Below, piece by piece: positions 25,150 to 33,216 of a stretch of 64,000 bases of DNA. The translations under genes and the position numbers were made by a program. Source of the DNA: Lachnospiraceae bacterium. Its GTDB lineage: Bacteria; Bacillota; Clostridia; Lachnospirales; Lachnospiraceae. Numbering within the stretch: the stretch's first letter is position 1; each line of letters starts with the position of its first letter. Below the pieces are notes generated by a model. That model saw nothing but the letters and a program-made list of their open reading frames with translations. It did no database searches and was not told the origin of the DNA. Location: contig JAHZFJ010000021.1 in the NCBI GenBank assembly GCA_019421365.1, positions 1 through 64,000 on the forward strand. The letters run 5' to 3'.

Positions 25150-26520
25150 ATGGAATTTATTTCAGGAATCAAAGAAAAGGAAACAGTAAGCATTTATGAC
25201 ATCATCTTAGGTGATGATTCAGTTGGTAACAGAGAAACAGGTATTGCAATGGAAGGCAAAACAGTCCGTTTGAACGGAGCTGTTCATACCATTCGAGATA
25301 TGAGTGAGTTTGCATTCATTGTATTACGTAAGCAAGAAGGTGTAGTACAGTGTGTATTCACCGAGGGAGGCGTATCATTCGACCTTAAATTTTTGAAAGA
25401 AGGTTCGACGGTAGAAGTTCAAGGTGTTGTATCGAAAGAAGATCGAGCACCTAATGGATTTGAGATTCGTTTGACAGACATCAAAGTTTTGTCGGAACCA
25501 TCTTATGATACGATGTTACCAATCCCAATTAGCAAATGGAAGTTAAAAACTTCGCTTGAAACAAAATTGTCGCTGCGACCAATTTCTCTTCGTAACATCA
25601 GGGAAAGAGCAATCTTTAAAATTCAAGAAGGTATCGTTCGTGGTTTTCGTGATTTTATGTTTGAACAAAAGTTCACAGAAGTTCGTACACCTAAAATCGT
25701 TGCAGGTAATGCGGAAGGTGGAGCTAATGTATTCAAGCTAGAGTATTTCGGTAAGAAAGCATTCTTAGCACAGAGCCCACAATTCTACAAACAAACAATG
25801 GTTGGTGTTTATGATAGAGTATTCGAAGTGGCTCCGGTATTTCGTGCGGAGAAGCATAATACAACAAGACATTTGAATGAATACACAAGTATGGATTTCG
25901 AAATGGGATATATCGATGGATTCGAAGATATCATGGAGATGGAACAATCAATGCTTGATTATACATTTAAGTTTCTTGAGAAAGAATATAGCAAAGAGTT
26001 ACAGATACTAGAGGTGAAATTACCAGATGTTTCAAAGATTCCAACTGTACGATTTGATGAAGCAAAACAATTAGTATCTGAAAAATATGACCGTAAGATA
26101 AGAAATCCATACGACTTAGAGCCAGAAGAAGAAATCTTAATCGGCAAATACTTCAGCGAAGAGTATGGTAGTGATTTCGTATTCGTAACACATTATCCAT
26201 CAAAGAAGAGACCATTCTATGCAATGGATGATCCGACTGATTCGAAGTTTACATTAAGCTTTGACTTGTTATTCAAAGGTATGGAAATCACCACAGGTGG
26301 TCAAAGAATTCATAGTTATGAAGAACAAGTAGCAAAGATGGTGGAACGAGGAATGGATCCAGAAGACTTTACAAACTATCTAATGATTCACAAATACGGT
26401 ATGCCACCTCATGGTGGACTTGGTATTGGTTTAGAACGTTTGACTATGCGTCTTCTTGATGAACAAAATGTTAGAGAAACTACATTGTTCCCAAGAGACG
26501 TATCACGTCTAGAGCCTTAG
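25150..26520 (+). CDS. aspS2: Archaeal-type aspartyl-tRNA synthetase (AspRS2, likely Asp-tRNA(Asn) forming)
   Basis: 456 residues, class IIb synthetase: N-terminal OB anticodon domain (KTVRLNGAVHTIRDMSEFAF), motif 2 region (AQSPQFYKQTMVGVYDRVFE; PVFRAEKHNTTRHLNEYTSM) and motif 3 (GGLGIGLERLTMRLL). The EGGANVFKLEYFGKKAFLAQ block is typical of archaeal-type AspRS and not of AsnRS, although the T-box is of Asn type. With GatCAB encoded directly downstream, the enzyme most likely charges Asp onto tRNA(Asn), which GatCAB then amidates to Asn-tRNA(Asn). Automatic annotation may call it AsnRS; I consider that less likely. Confidence 0.85.
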   Translation: MEFISGIKEKETVSIYDIILGDDSVGNRETGIAMEGKTVRLNGAVHTIRDMSEFAFIVLRKQEGVVQCVFTEGGVSFDLKFLKEGSTVEVQGVVSKEDRAPNGFEIRLTDIKVLSEPSYDTMLPIPISKWKLKTSLETKLSLRPISLRNIRERAIFKIQEGIVRGFRDFMFEQKFTEVRTPKIVAGNAEGGANVFKLEYFGKKAFLAQSPQFYKQTMVGVYDRVFEVAPVFRAEKHNTTRHLNEYTSMDFEMGYIDGFEDIMEMEQSMLDYTFKFLEKEYSKELQILEVKLPDVSKIPTVRFDEAKQLVSEKYDRKIRNPYDLEPEEEILIGKYFSEEYGSDFVFVTHYPSKKRPFYAMDDPTDSKFTLSFDLLFKGMEITTGGQRIHSYEEQVAKMVERGMDPEDFTNYLMIHKYGMPPHGGLGIGLERLTMRLLDEQNVRETTLFPRDVSRLEP

Positions 26521-26549
26521 GGATTAACTACTTTCCGTTGTGAAGGGGG

Positions 26550-26826
26550 CAAAACTCTTCGACCGGTATAAAGCTTCTTAGTTGTCGTACCATAATACGA
26601 AACACGCTGCACACCTTAGTGCTTCTAGGTGTGTACGCGGATTCGTTCAATGGATACGGAAACGCCTTCGATTCGCCATCCTGGCGAACTCAGGCTGGCT
26701 CGGCTTCCTTGCCTCGCCTTCCTAAGTTTCTCGAGTACACACTAAGAAGTACTAGAGGTGCTTCGCTATCGTTTCTTAGTTATGGTACGGCAGCTAAGAA
26801 GCGTAGGTAAATGCCTAGAGTTTTGC
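26550..26826 (+). repeat. Giant palindromic intergenic element, copy A
   Basis: About 277 bp beginning GCAAAACTCTT and ending AGAGTTTTGC. Arms pair at GCTTCTTAG (26573-26581) with CTAAGAAGC (26794-26802) and GTCGTACCATAA (26584-26595) with TTATGGTACGGC (26780-26791); further pairing links 26612-26636 with 26733-26760. The GC-rich centre (26656-26722) contains CTCAGGCTGGCTCGGC (26689-26704), shared with copies at 29025-29314 (reverse) and 46990-47192. It lies just downstream of aspS2 and inside the operon. The 26827-27072 stretch after it has two more hairpins and no gene except a possible 18-codon ORF further on. Confidence 0.7.
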
Positions 26827-27072
26827 TGGTTGTACAAGAGGATAGGGAAGTACGTGAAAGATGGTAGTGAGGAGATAACTAAAACTCATTATGGATACAT
26901 TTTTGAAGAAATTCCATGTAGGAATTTTAATTGATAGGTGTTTATGGAAATAAGATGAATAGCAATAGGCAAGGTCACAACAAGTTTGTGCTTGCACGAC
27001 CAAACTTGTTATAAATAAAAAGCGTGCAAGAATAGCGAGAATAGGTTGAATGAATTACGAATGGAAGGAGTC

Positions 27073-27129
27073 ATGCAGTGCCCAACATTCAGCCTACTTA
27101 TTAGGGCAGTATCACAAGCAAGCTTGTGA
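27073..27129 (+). CDS. Possible 18-residue leader peptide before gatC
   Basis: An excellent ribosome site (GGAAGGAGTC) precedes an ATG that opens a short frame, MQCPTFSLLIRAVSQASL, ending at TGA. Its end overlaps a perfect 10-bp hairpin TATCACAAGC/GCTTGTGATA (27110-27131). The gatC start 17 bases further on has no good ribosome site, so ribosomes finishing here may re-initiate on gatC. No homology recognised; coding status is uncertain. Confidence 0.35.
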   Translation: MQCPTFSLLIRAVSQASL

Positions 27130-27145
27130 TAGCATGAAGTAAATT

Positions 27146-27433
27146 ATGAAGATAACAGACGAAACAATTACGTATGTTGCGGCTTTAGCAAAGTTAGAAC
27201 TCTCTGAAGATGAGAAAGAACGTGCTAAGACAGACTTAGAGAATATAATCAGTTATATGGATACGATGAATGAGATTGATACAAGTAATGTGGAACCAAT
27301 GTCGCATGCATTTCCTATGAAGAATGTATTCAGAGAAGATGTTGTGACTAATGGAGAAGATCGCGAGAACTTATTAAGTAATGCGCCAGTGAAGAAGGAC
27401 GGTTGCTTTATCGTTCCTAAGACAGTGGAATAG
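27146..27433 (+). CDS. gatC: Asp/Glu-tRNA amidotransferase subunit C
   Basis: 95 residues, usual length. Begins MKITDETITYVAALAKLELS and contains YMDTMNEIDTSNVEPMSHAF and FREDVV, all standard for GatC, which wraps around and stabilises the GatA-GatB complex. The start lacks a clear ribosome site; translational coupling to the short ORF ending at 27129 is possible. gatA follows 15 bases after the stop. Confidence 0.9.
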   Translation: MKITDETITYVAALAKLELSEDEKERAKTDLENIISYMDTMNEIDTSNVEPMSHAFPMKNVFREDVVTNGEDRENLLSNAPVKKDGCFIVPKTVE

Positions 27434-27448
27434 AAGGGAGGACATAGT

Positions 27449-28909
27449 ATGGCAGAGATTAAATTACAAGATGCAACTCCTATGACAGCCCTTGAATTAA
27501 GCACTCGAATTAAAGCTGGTGAGGTTTCTGTTGAAGAAGTTGTTAAAAAGCAATTAGAGATTATTAAGAATGAAGATGATAAATACAATTGTTACATTAC
27601 AGTATGGGAAGAAGCAGCTATAGCTCGTGCAAAAGAAGTGCAAAAGTTAATTGATGAAGGCAAATTAGCGGATTCTCCACTTGCAGGTGTTCCAATTGCC
27701 ATTAAAGATAATATCTGTACGAAAGGGGAATTGACAACTTGTGCATCTAAGATGTTATCAAACTTCAAACCACCATATAATGCAGAAGTAATTGAACGAT
27801 TAGAAGCAGCAGGAGCTGTTATTATCGGTAAAGTAAATATGGATGAGTTCGCAATGGGAAGCACAACAGAGACTTCTTACTACGGTCCAACAAAAAATCC
27901 TAGAGGTGTAGAATATGTACCAGGTGGCTCTAGCGGTGGAGCGGCAGCTGCTGTAGCTGCAAGAGAAGCAGTGGTAGCACTTGGTTCCGATACAGGTGGT
28001 TCCATTCGCCAACCAAGTTCTTTCTGTGGAGTTACTGGTATTAAACCAACATATGGTACAGTTTCACGTTACGGTTTGATTGCATATGCCTCCTCTCTAG
28101 ATCAGATTGGACCAATTGCTAACAATGTAGCAGATTGTGTCAGTGTACTTGAAGTAATCGCAGGACATGATGCAAAAGACTCAACTTCTGTACCAACAGA
28201 GCGCTATCAATATACGAAAGCATTAGTTGATGATGTGAAAGGTAAGAGAATAGGTATACCAAGAGGCTATATCGGTAAAGGACTTGATGAAGAAGTGAAA
28301 GCTTCTATCTTAGCAGCGGCGAAAGTATTAGAAGAAAAGGGTGCAATTGTTGAAGAATTTGACCTTGATATAGTAGATTTAGCAATTCCAGCTTACTATG
28401 TCTTAGCATCCGCTGAAGCAAGTTCAAACTTATCTCGTTATGATGGTGTAAAATATGGATACCGCACGCCAGAATTCGAAGGCCTTGCAGATTTATATAA
28501 GAAGACACGCAGTGAAGGATTTGGTCAAGAAGTAAAGCGTAGAATGATGATTGGTGTCTTCGTTCTTAGTTCAGGTTATTATGATGCGTACTACAACAAA
28601 GCATTACGAGTGAAAGCCTTAATCAAAGAAGGTTTTGATAAAGCATTCGAAAGATATGATGTAATTCTTGGACCAACAGCTCCAACGACAGCATTAAAAA
28701 TCGGAGAGAACTTATCAGATCCACTTAAGATGTATCTCGGAGATATCTACACCGTATCCGTAAACTTAGCCGGCCTACCAGCCATCAGTTTGCCATGTGG
28801 AGAAGATTCTAAAGGAATGCCAATTGGTCTACAATTAATCGGAAAACCATTCGGTGAAACAGATATTATTCAAGTGGCATATAGCTATGAACAATCACGT
28901 ATCAAATAA
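27449..28909 (+). CDS. gatA: Asp/Glu-tRNA amidotransferase subunit A (amidase)
   Basis: 486 residues. The amidase signature is intact: GVPIAIKDNICTKG with the catalytic lysine, and YVPGGSSGGAAAAVAAREAV with the Ser-cisSer-Lys triad region, then ALGSDTGGSIRQPSSFCG. GatA releases ammonia from glutamine and passes it through a tunnel to GatB, converting Asp-tRNA(Asn) and Glu-tRNA(Gln) to the amidated forms. GAAGGGAGG supplies the ribosome site. A palindromic repeat separates it from gatB. Confidence 0.95.
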   Translation: MAEIKLQDATPMTALELSTRIKAGEVSVEEVVKKQLEIIKNEDDKYNCYITVWEEAAIARAKEVQKLIDEGKLADSPLAGVPIAIKDNICTKGELTTCASKMLSNFKPPYNAEVIERLEAAGAVIIGKVNMDEFAMGSTTETSYYGPTKNPRGVEYVPGGSSGGAAAAVAAREAVVALGSDTGGSIRQPSSFCGVTGIKPTYGTVSRYGLIAYASSLDQIGPIANNVADCVSVLEVIAGHDAKDSTSVPTERYQYTKALVDDVKGKRIGIPRGYIGKGLDEEVKASILAAAKVLEEKGAIVEEFDLDIVDLAIPAYYVLASAEASSNLSRYDGVKYGYRTPEFEGLADLYKKTRSEGFGQEVKRRMMIGVFVLSSGYYDAYYNKALRVKALIKEGFDKAFERYDVILGPTAPTTALKIGENLSDPLKMYLGDIYTVSVNLAGLPAISLPCGEDSKGMPIGLQLIGKPFGETDIIQVAYSYEQSRIK

Positions 28910-29024
28910 TCTATACTAAATGATAGATGAATAAGAGTGTAGGCAGATAGAAATCAAGTAGATATGAATATAAAATATTTCAATTGTATTATCTTGTGTA
29001 TCTACCTACCCATTGATGAGAACA

Positions 29025-29314
29025 GCGAAACTCATCGATACCGTTGACATATGCTCAAAAGCACACGCACAATCTGTAAGAAATGATAGCGTATTAGCTG
29101 TAGTACTTCTTGGTGTGTGCTTGAACAATCTGGGAAGGCGAGGCATGGACGCCGAGCCAGCCTGAGCTGAGGCAGGATGCCGAATCGAAGGCGTGTCCGT
29201 AAGTTTGAATAGACATTCTGCACACACCTAGATGTACTAAGCTAAGAAACGTATTTCGTCAGATTGTGTGTGAGATTTTGAGCATATTCATAAACCTCAA
29301 AGAGTTTCGCCCCC
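29025..29314 (-). repeat. Giant palindromic intergenic element, copy B (reverse orientation)
   Basis: About 290 bp in the gatA-gatB gap (28910-29345), reversed relative to copy A. On the plus strand it runs from GCGAAACTCATC (29025-29036) to AAGAGTTTCGCCCCC (29300-29314). Arms pair perfectly at TATGCTCAAAA (29050-29060) with TTTTGAGCATA (29276-29286) and CACAATCTG (29068-29076) with CAGATTGTG (29260-29268). These arm sequences differ from those of copy A, yet pairing is kept. The core (29132-29198) is nearly the complement of copy A's centre and is much richer in G+C than its surroundings. Confidence 0.7.
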
Positions 29315-29345
29315 TCTCACAAAAACGTAGAAAGGAAGGAACCAC

Positions 29346-30779
29346 ATGAAATCATATGAAACTGTCATAGGACTAGAAGTCCATGTAGAGTTGGCAACAA
29401 ATACAAAAATCTTCTGTGGGTGTACAACAGAATTTGGTGGCGCACCAAATACACACTGCTGTCCAGTATGTACAGGAATGCCTGGAACACTCCCGGTTTT
29501 GAATAAACAAGTAGTAGAATTTGCGATAGCAGCAGGTCTTGCAACAAACTGTACAATTACACAGAATTGTAAGTTTGACCGTAAGAATTATTTCTATCCA
29601 GATTTACCAAAAGCATATCAAGTATCTCAATTATATCTACCAATCTGTAGAGATGGAGGGATTGAGATTGAAGTTGGTGGCGTGAAGAAAACAATTGGAA
29701 TCCATGAGATTCATATGGAAGAAGATGCAGGAAAGTTAGTACATGACGAATGGGATGACTGTACATTAGTAGACTATAACCGTTGTGGAGTACCATTAAT
29801 TGAAATCGTAAGTGATCCAGATATGCGCTCTGCTGATGAAGTAATTGCTTATCTTGAGAAGTTAAAGTTAATATTACAATATCTTGGTGTATCTGATTGT
29901 AAGATGCAAGAAGGTTCTCTCCGTGCAGATATTAACTTATCCATTCGTGAAGTTGGTGCACCTGAATTCGGAACCAGAACAGAGATGAAGAACATGAACT
30001 CTTTCAAGGCAATTGCAAGAGCAATTGAGGGAGAGAGAAAACGTCAAATCGAATTGATTGAATATGGTAAGAAGGTAACCCAGGAAACAAGAAGATGGGA
30101 TGATAATAAAGATACTAGTTTTGCCATGCGTTCTAAAGAAGATGCACAAGATTATCGTTATTTCCCAGAACCTGATCTTGTACCAATTGAAATTAGTGAT
30201 GAATGGTTAGAGACAGTTAAGAAACGTCAACCAGAACTTAGAGATGAGAAGATGACTCGTTATGAAACGGAATATGATATTCCAGAATACGATGCCTCAT
30301 TAATTACGAGTTCAAAGAAACTTGCCGATATATTTGAAGCGACTGTTGTTATCTGTGACAGACCAAAAGAAGTATCCAACTGGATAATGGTTGAGACAAT
30401 GCGTCTCTTGAAAGAACATGAGATGGAACCAGAGAATATTGGGTTTACACCAGAAAACTTGGCTAAATTAATTGGATTAATTGATGCGGGAGCAATTAAC
30501 CGTACGGTGGCAAAAGAAGTATTTGAAGTGGTATTTACTGAGAATATAGATCCAGAGAGTTATGTTAAGGAAAAGGGATTACTTATCGTTAATGATGAAG
30601 GAGAACTACGTAAGACGATTGAAGAAATTGTAGCAAGTAATCCTCAGTCGGTAGAAGATTACCACAATGGTAAGACAAAAGCTATGGGATTTTTAGTTGG
30701 TCAGACTATGAAGGCCATGAAAGGCAAAGCAGATCCAGGAATGATTAATAAAATTGTATTAGAGTTATTGCAGAAATAA
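29346..30779 (+). CDS. gatB: Asp/Glu-tRNA amidotransferase subunit B
   Basis: 477 residues. Starts with the GatB hallmark GLEVHVELATNTKIFCGC followed by the zinc-type cysteines of HCCPVCTGMPG; PDLPKAYQVSQ and the GatB/YqeY C-terminal domain (GFLVGQTMKAMKGKADPGMI) are present. GatB activates the misacylated tRNA end with ATP and transfers ammonia from GatA. Strong AGAAAGGAAGG ribosome site. Last gene of the T-box operon, closed by a terminator. Confidence 0.95.
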   Translation: MKSYETVIGLEVHVELATNTKIFCGCTTEFGGAPNTHCCPVCTGMPGTLPVLNKQVVEFAIAAGLATNCTITQNCKFDRKNYFYPDLPKAYQVSQLYLPICRDGGIEIEVGGVKKTIGIHEIHMEEDAGKLVHDEWDDCTLVDYNRCGVPLIEIVSDPDMRSADEVIAYLEKLKLILQYLGVSDCKMQEGSLRADINLSIREVGAPEFGTRTEMKNMNSFKAIARAIEGERKRQIELIEYGKKVTQETRRWDDNKDTSFAMRSKEDAQDYRYFPEPDLVPIEISDEWLETVKKRQPELRDEKMTRYETEYDIPEYDASLITSSKKLADIFEATVVICDRPKEVSNWIMVETMRLLKEHEMEPENIGFTPENLAKLIGLIDAGAINRTVAKEVFEVVFTENIDPESYVKEKGLLIVNDEGELRKTIEEIVASNPQSVEDYHNGKTKAMGFLVGQTMKAMKGKADPGMINKIVLELLQK

Positions 30780-30785
30780 ATTGAG

Positions 30786-30828
30786 AAAGGGATTGTACTT
30801 AAAAACTAAGTATTCTCCCTTTTTTGTA
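30786..30828 (+). terminator. Terminator of the aspS2-gatCAB operon
   Basis: AAAGGGATTGTACTT pairs with AAGTATTCTCCCTTTTTT with a small internal mismatch. The remaining 30829-31130 stretch is extremely AT-rich with no gene; it should hold the promoter of the ABC transporter, but no clean -35/-10 pair stands out. Confidence 0.75.
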
Positions 30829-31130
30829 TTATTAGAAAATTTTTAATAATTCAAATTATATATAAAAACATTTTTACCAAAGTTTTATAGCTAATAAATT
30901 AAAAAAACAAGAAAATACATATTAAGGAAAAAATAAGAAGGAAATACATTGTTTTCAGATAAGAAAGCAATTATAATTATTAGATTACTAAAAATCTCTA
31001 GATAAAGAAGATTATAACTAAAATATTATTTACAAGTTCATAACAAAATGATTAGAAGTTGATATTGTTGAGGATTTAATATTTGAATATACTTGATTAA
31101 ACTAATTGACAATGAGAAGGAGAGAAAAGA

Positions 31131-32036
31131 ATGAATGCGTTAGAAATTAATAATTTATCAAAGAGTTTTGGAAAAACTCATATAATTAAAGATGTATCCT
31201 TCCACGTTTCAGAAGGTGAAATCGTGGCTTTTGTTGGTCCTAACGGGGCAGGTAAGACAACAACATTGAAGATGATTACGAATTTGATATGGCCAGATAG
31301 TGGCAGTGTAACAATTGCAGGGTATGATTTGTTCAAGCAAAGAGAGATGGCACTTGCTAATATGGCTGGTATCATTGAAAATCCAGGTTTGTATACAAAC
31401 CTATCTGGATTAGAGAACTTGCAATTTATACAGAAGTTAAGAGGAGTATCAAAGGAAAGGCTACAAGAAGTTATTGAATTAATTGGTCTTAATGATAAGG
31501 AAAAGTTACACCGTAAGGTAAGAAGATATTCTCTTGGTATGAAACAAAGATTAGCGCTGGGGATGTGCTTACTTACGAAGCCGAAGTTTCTTATATTAGA
31601 TGAGCCAACCAATGGTCTTGATCCTACGGGCGTAATCGAGCTTCGTCTATTGATTGAGAAGATGGTTAAGGAAGAGAATGTATCCGTTTTATTTTCATCA
31701 CATATGTTAGGTGAAGTTGAAAAACTCGCTAACCGAATCATATATATTAAGGACGGAAGTATAATAACAGAAAGAATCCAGAAGAAAGAGGATAATATAA
31801 TCTATAAGATGCATATAGCAGATCAGGAAGAGAAAGCTGTTGAGATTCTAGGAAAACTTTCTTGTTGTAAACAAGCCCGGTTACAAGTAGATGGAGTATT
31901 ACATATTGAAGCAGAAGTTGGTTATCTGAATACAATACTGAAAACTTTAGGAGAGAACGATATAACAATTTTAGATATTGATAAAGAAAAACAGAGCTTA
32001 GAAGATATCTATCGCTGTATATTTACGGAGGATTAA
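31131..32036 (+). CDS. ABC transporter ATPase (BcrA/ABC-2 exporter type)
   Basis: 301 residues. Walker A GPNGAGKTT (36-44), signature YSLGMKQRLALGM, Walker B plus switch FLILDEPTNGLDPTG and a C-terminal extension of about 80 residues typical of ATPases paired with ABC-2 permeases (BcrA/NatA class). Two permease genes follow, the first 4 bases after the stop, so all three form one exporter. Such systems expel peptides or antibiotics, or give lantibiotic or bacitracin immunity; cargo unknown. No two-component system or peptide gene is adjacent. Confidence 0.9.
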   Translation: MNALEINNLSKSFGKTHIIKDVSFHVSEGEIVAFVGPNGAGKTTTLKMITNLIWPDSGSVTIAGYDLFKQREMALANMAGIIENPGLYTNLSGLENLQFIQKLRGVSKERLQEVIELIGLNDKEKLHRKVRRYSLGMKQRLALGMCLLTKPKFLILDEPTNGLDPTGVIELRLLIEKMVKEENVSVLFSSHMLGEVEKLANRIIYIKDGSIITERIQKKEDNIIYKMHIADQEEKAVEILGKLSCCKQARLQVDGVLHIEAEVGYLNTILKTLGENDITILDIDKEKQSLEDIYRCIFTED

Positions 32037-32040
32037 TACT

Positions 32041-33216
32041 ATGGGAAGATTATTCCGATTTGAATGGCTGAAAAGCCGTAAGAATATCAAGAATATCGTA
32101 ATGCTATGTCTATTCGTAATCATTCTTGTAGGATATATTATTCTCAATGGTATTTTATCGGAGAGATACAAGATTGATGAGCGAGTGAACTATACTAGCG
32201 ATAAGTGGTATAGCGTTATGAAGATGAATGAACTATTAGCTATAAGCGAAGAGAAAGATATGTCTAAGGATATGAAGACAGAAATCGATTTTTGGAGACA
32301 AGTTTATCAATATGCAGTATCTCAAGATGTCTATAAGCACTGGCGGGGCGAAGATAAGTGGAGAGATGTTGTAAGAGAGACCATTGAGAAGAATGAGTAC
32401 TTGCTAAAGGGGAAGGAGGAGGGAATCAGTACCTATAACCGTGTGTCTGATCAGGAATTACGAAATGAGATCAAAAAGAATCAAGTATTCTTAGAGGAGG
32501 ATATTAAGCCACTAGAAAGTGAATATCAGATGTCATCCCTATATTTCTTATATCACTTATTAGAGCAATTATTTCCCTATCTAATTGTTGTCGTTATCCT
32601 AATAGTTTGCGCAGATACCATGTCCAGTGAATTCGATACGGGTAGTTACAAATTCTTGATGTTACAACCATATAAGAGAGGGAAAATATTTCATATCAAA
32701 TCAATCGCTTCAATCTGTTATGCAATGTTTTCGGTAATAGGTATTATTGCAGGAGTCTTCGTGATAAATGGCTGTATTAATGGCTTTGGAAATCCAGGTT
32801 ATCCAGTAGCTGTCGATGGAAGCCGATTTGGGAAACTGATATCTGATACATATGAAACCAATGCAGTAGAATACATTGGAATCGGTAAATTTCTTCTGCT
32901 TGTGATACCAATCGCTATCTTGTATCTATTATTTACTGCGGTTTTTGCATTAATCATCTCTACTTTAGCTGCTAATAGCATAGCATCTTTATCGATGTCA
33001 GTGGGAATTACGCTAGCGGCTATCATGCTACAACCTTATGTAGTTAACTACAAGACATTGTCCTTGTTGTATCCAGTTAGTTATAGTAATCCGGTAGAAG
33101 TGCTGTCGGGGGGGACATATGGAACTGCTCTAATGGCTATTCTAGTTCTTACTTGTGTAAGTATTGTAGTCTATCTAGTGAATGCATTGATATTTAAGAA
33201 GAGGGACCTATTATGA
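32041..33216 (+). CDS. ABC-2 type permease subunit 1
   Basis: 391 residues. One N-terminal membrane helix (NIVMLCLFVIILVGYIILNG), a long charged extracellular section (residues about 45-165), then five membrane helices; the DTMSSEFDTGSYKFLMLQPY motif is the usual cytoplasmic coupling segment of ABC-2 permeases (ABC2_membrane_4 type). The stop overlaps the next gene's start by four bases (ATGA). Likely forms a heterodimer with the 522-residue permease. Confidence 0.8.
   Translation: MGRLFRFEWLKSRKNIKNIVMLCLFVIILVGYIILNGILSERYKIDERVNYTSDKWYSVMKMNELLAISEEKDMSKDMKTEIDFWRQVYQYAVSQDVYKHWRGEDKWRDVVRETIEKNEYLLKGKEEGISTYNRVSDQELRNEIKKNQVFLEEDIKPLESEYQMSSLYFLYHLLEQLFPYLIVVVILIVCADTMSSEFDTGSYKFLMLQPYKRGKIFHIKSIASICYAMFSVIGIIAGVFVINGCINGFGNPGYPVAVDGSRFGKLISDTYETNAVEYIGIGKFLLLVIPIAILYLLFTAVFALIISTLAANSIASLSMSVGITLAAIMLQPYVVNYKTLSLLYPVSYSNPVEVLSGGTYGTALMAILVLTCVSIVVYLVNALIFKKRDLL

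Noticed and set aside
25150..26520. Naming this gene asnS (AsnRS) because of the Asn T-box
   Set aside because: The EGGANVFKLEYF...AQSPQFYKQ region is of archaeal AspRS type and GatCAB is encoded downstream, which fits Asp-tRNA(Asn) formation.
26619..26810. 63-residue open frame inside palindromic element A
   Set aside because: It lies wholly within a repeated hairpin element, has no ribosome site and is not kept in copies B and C.
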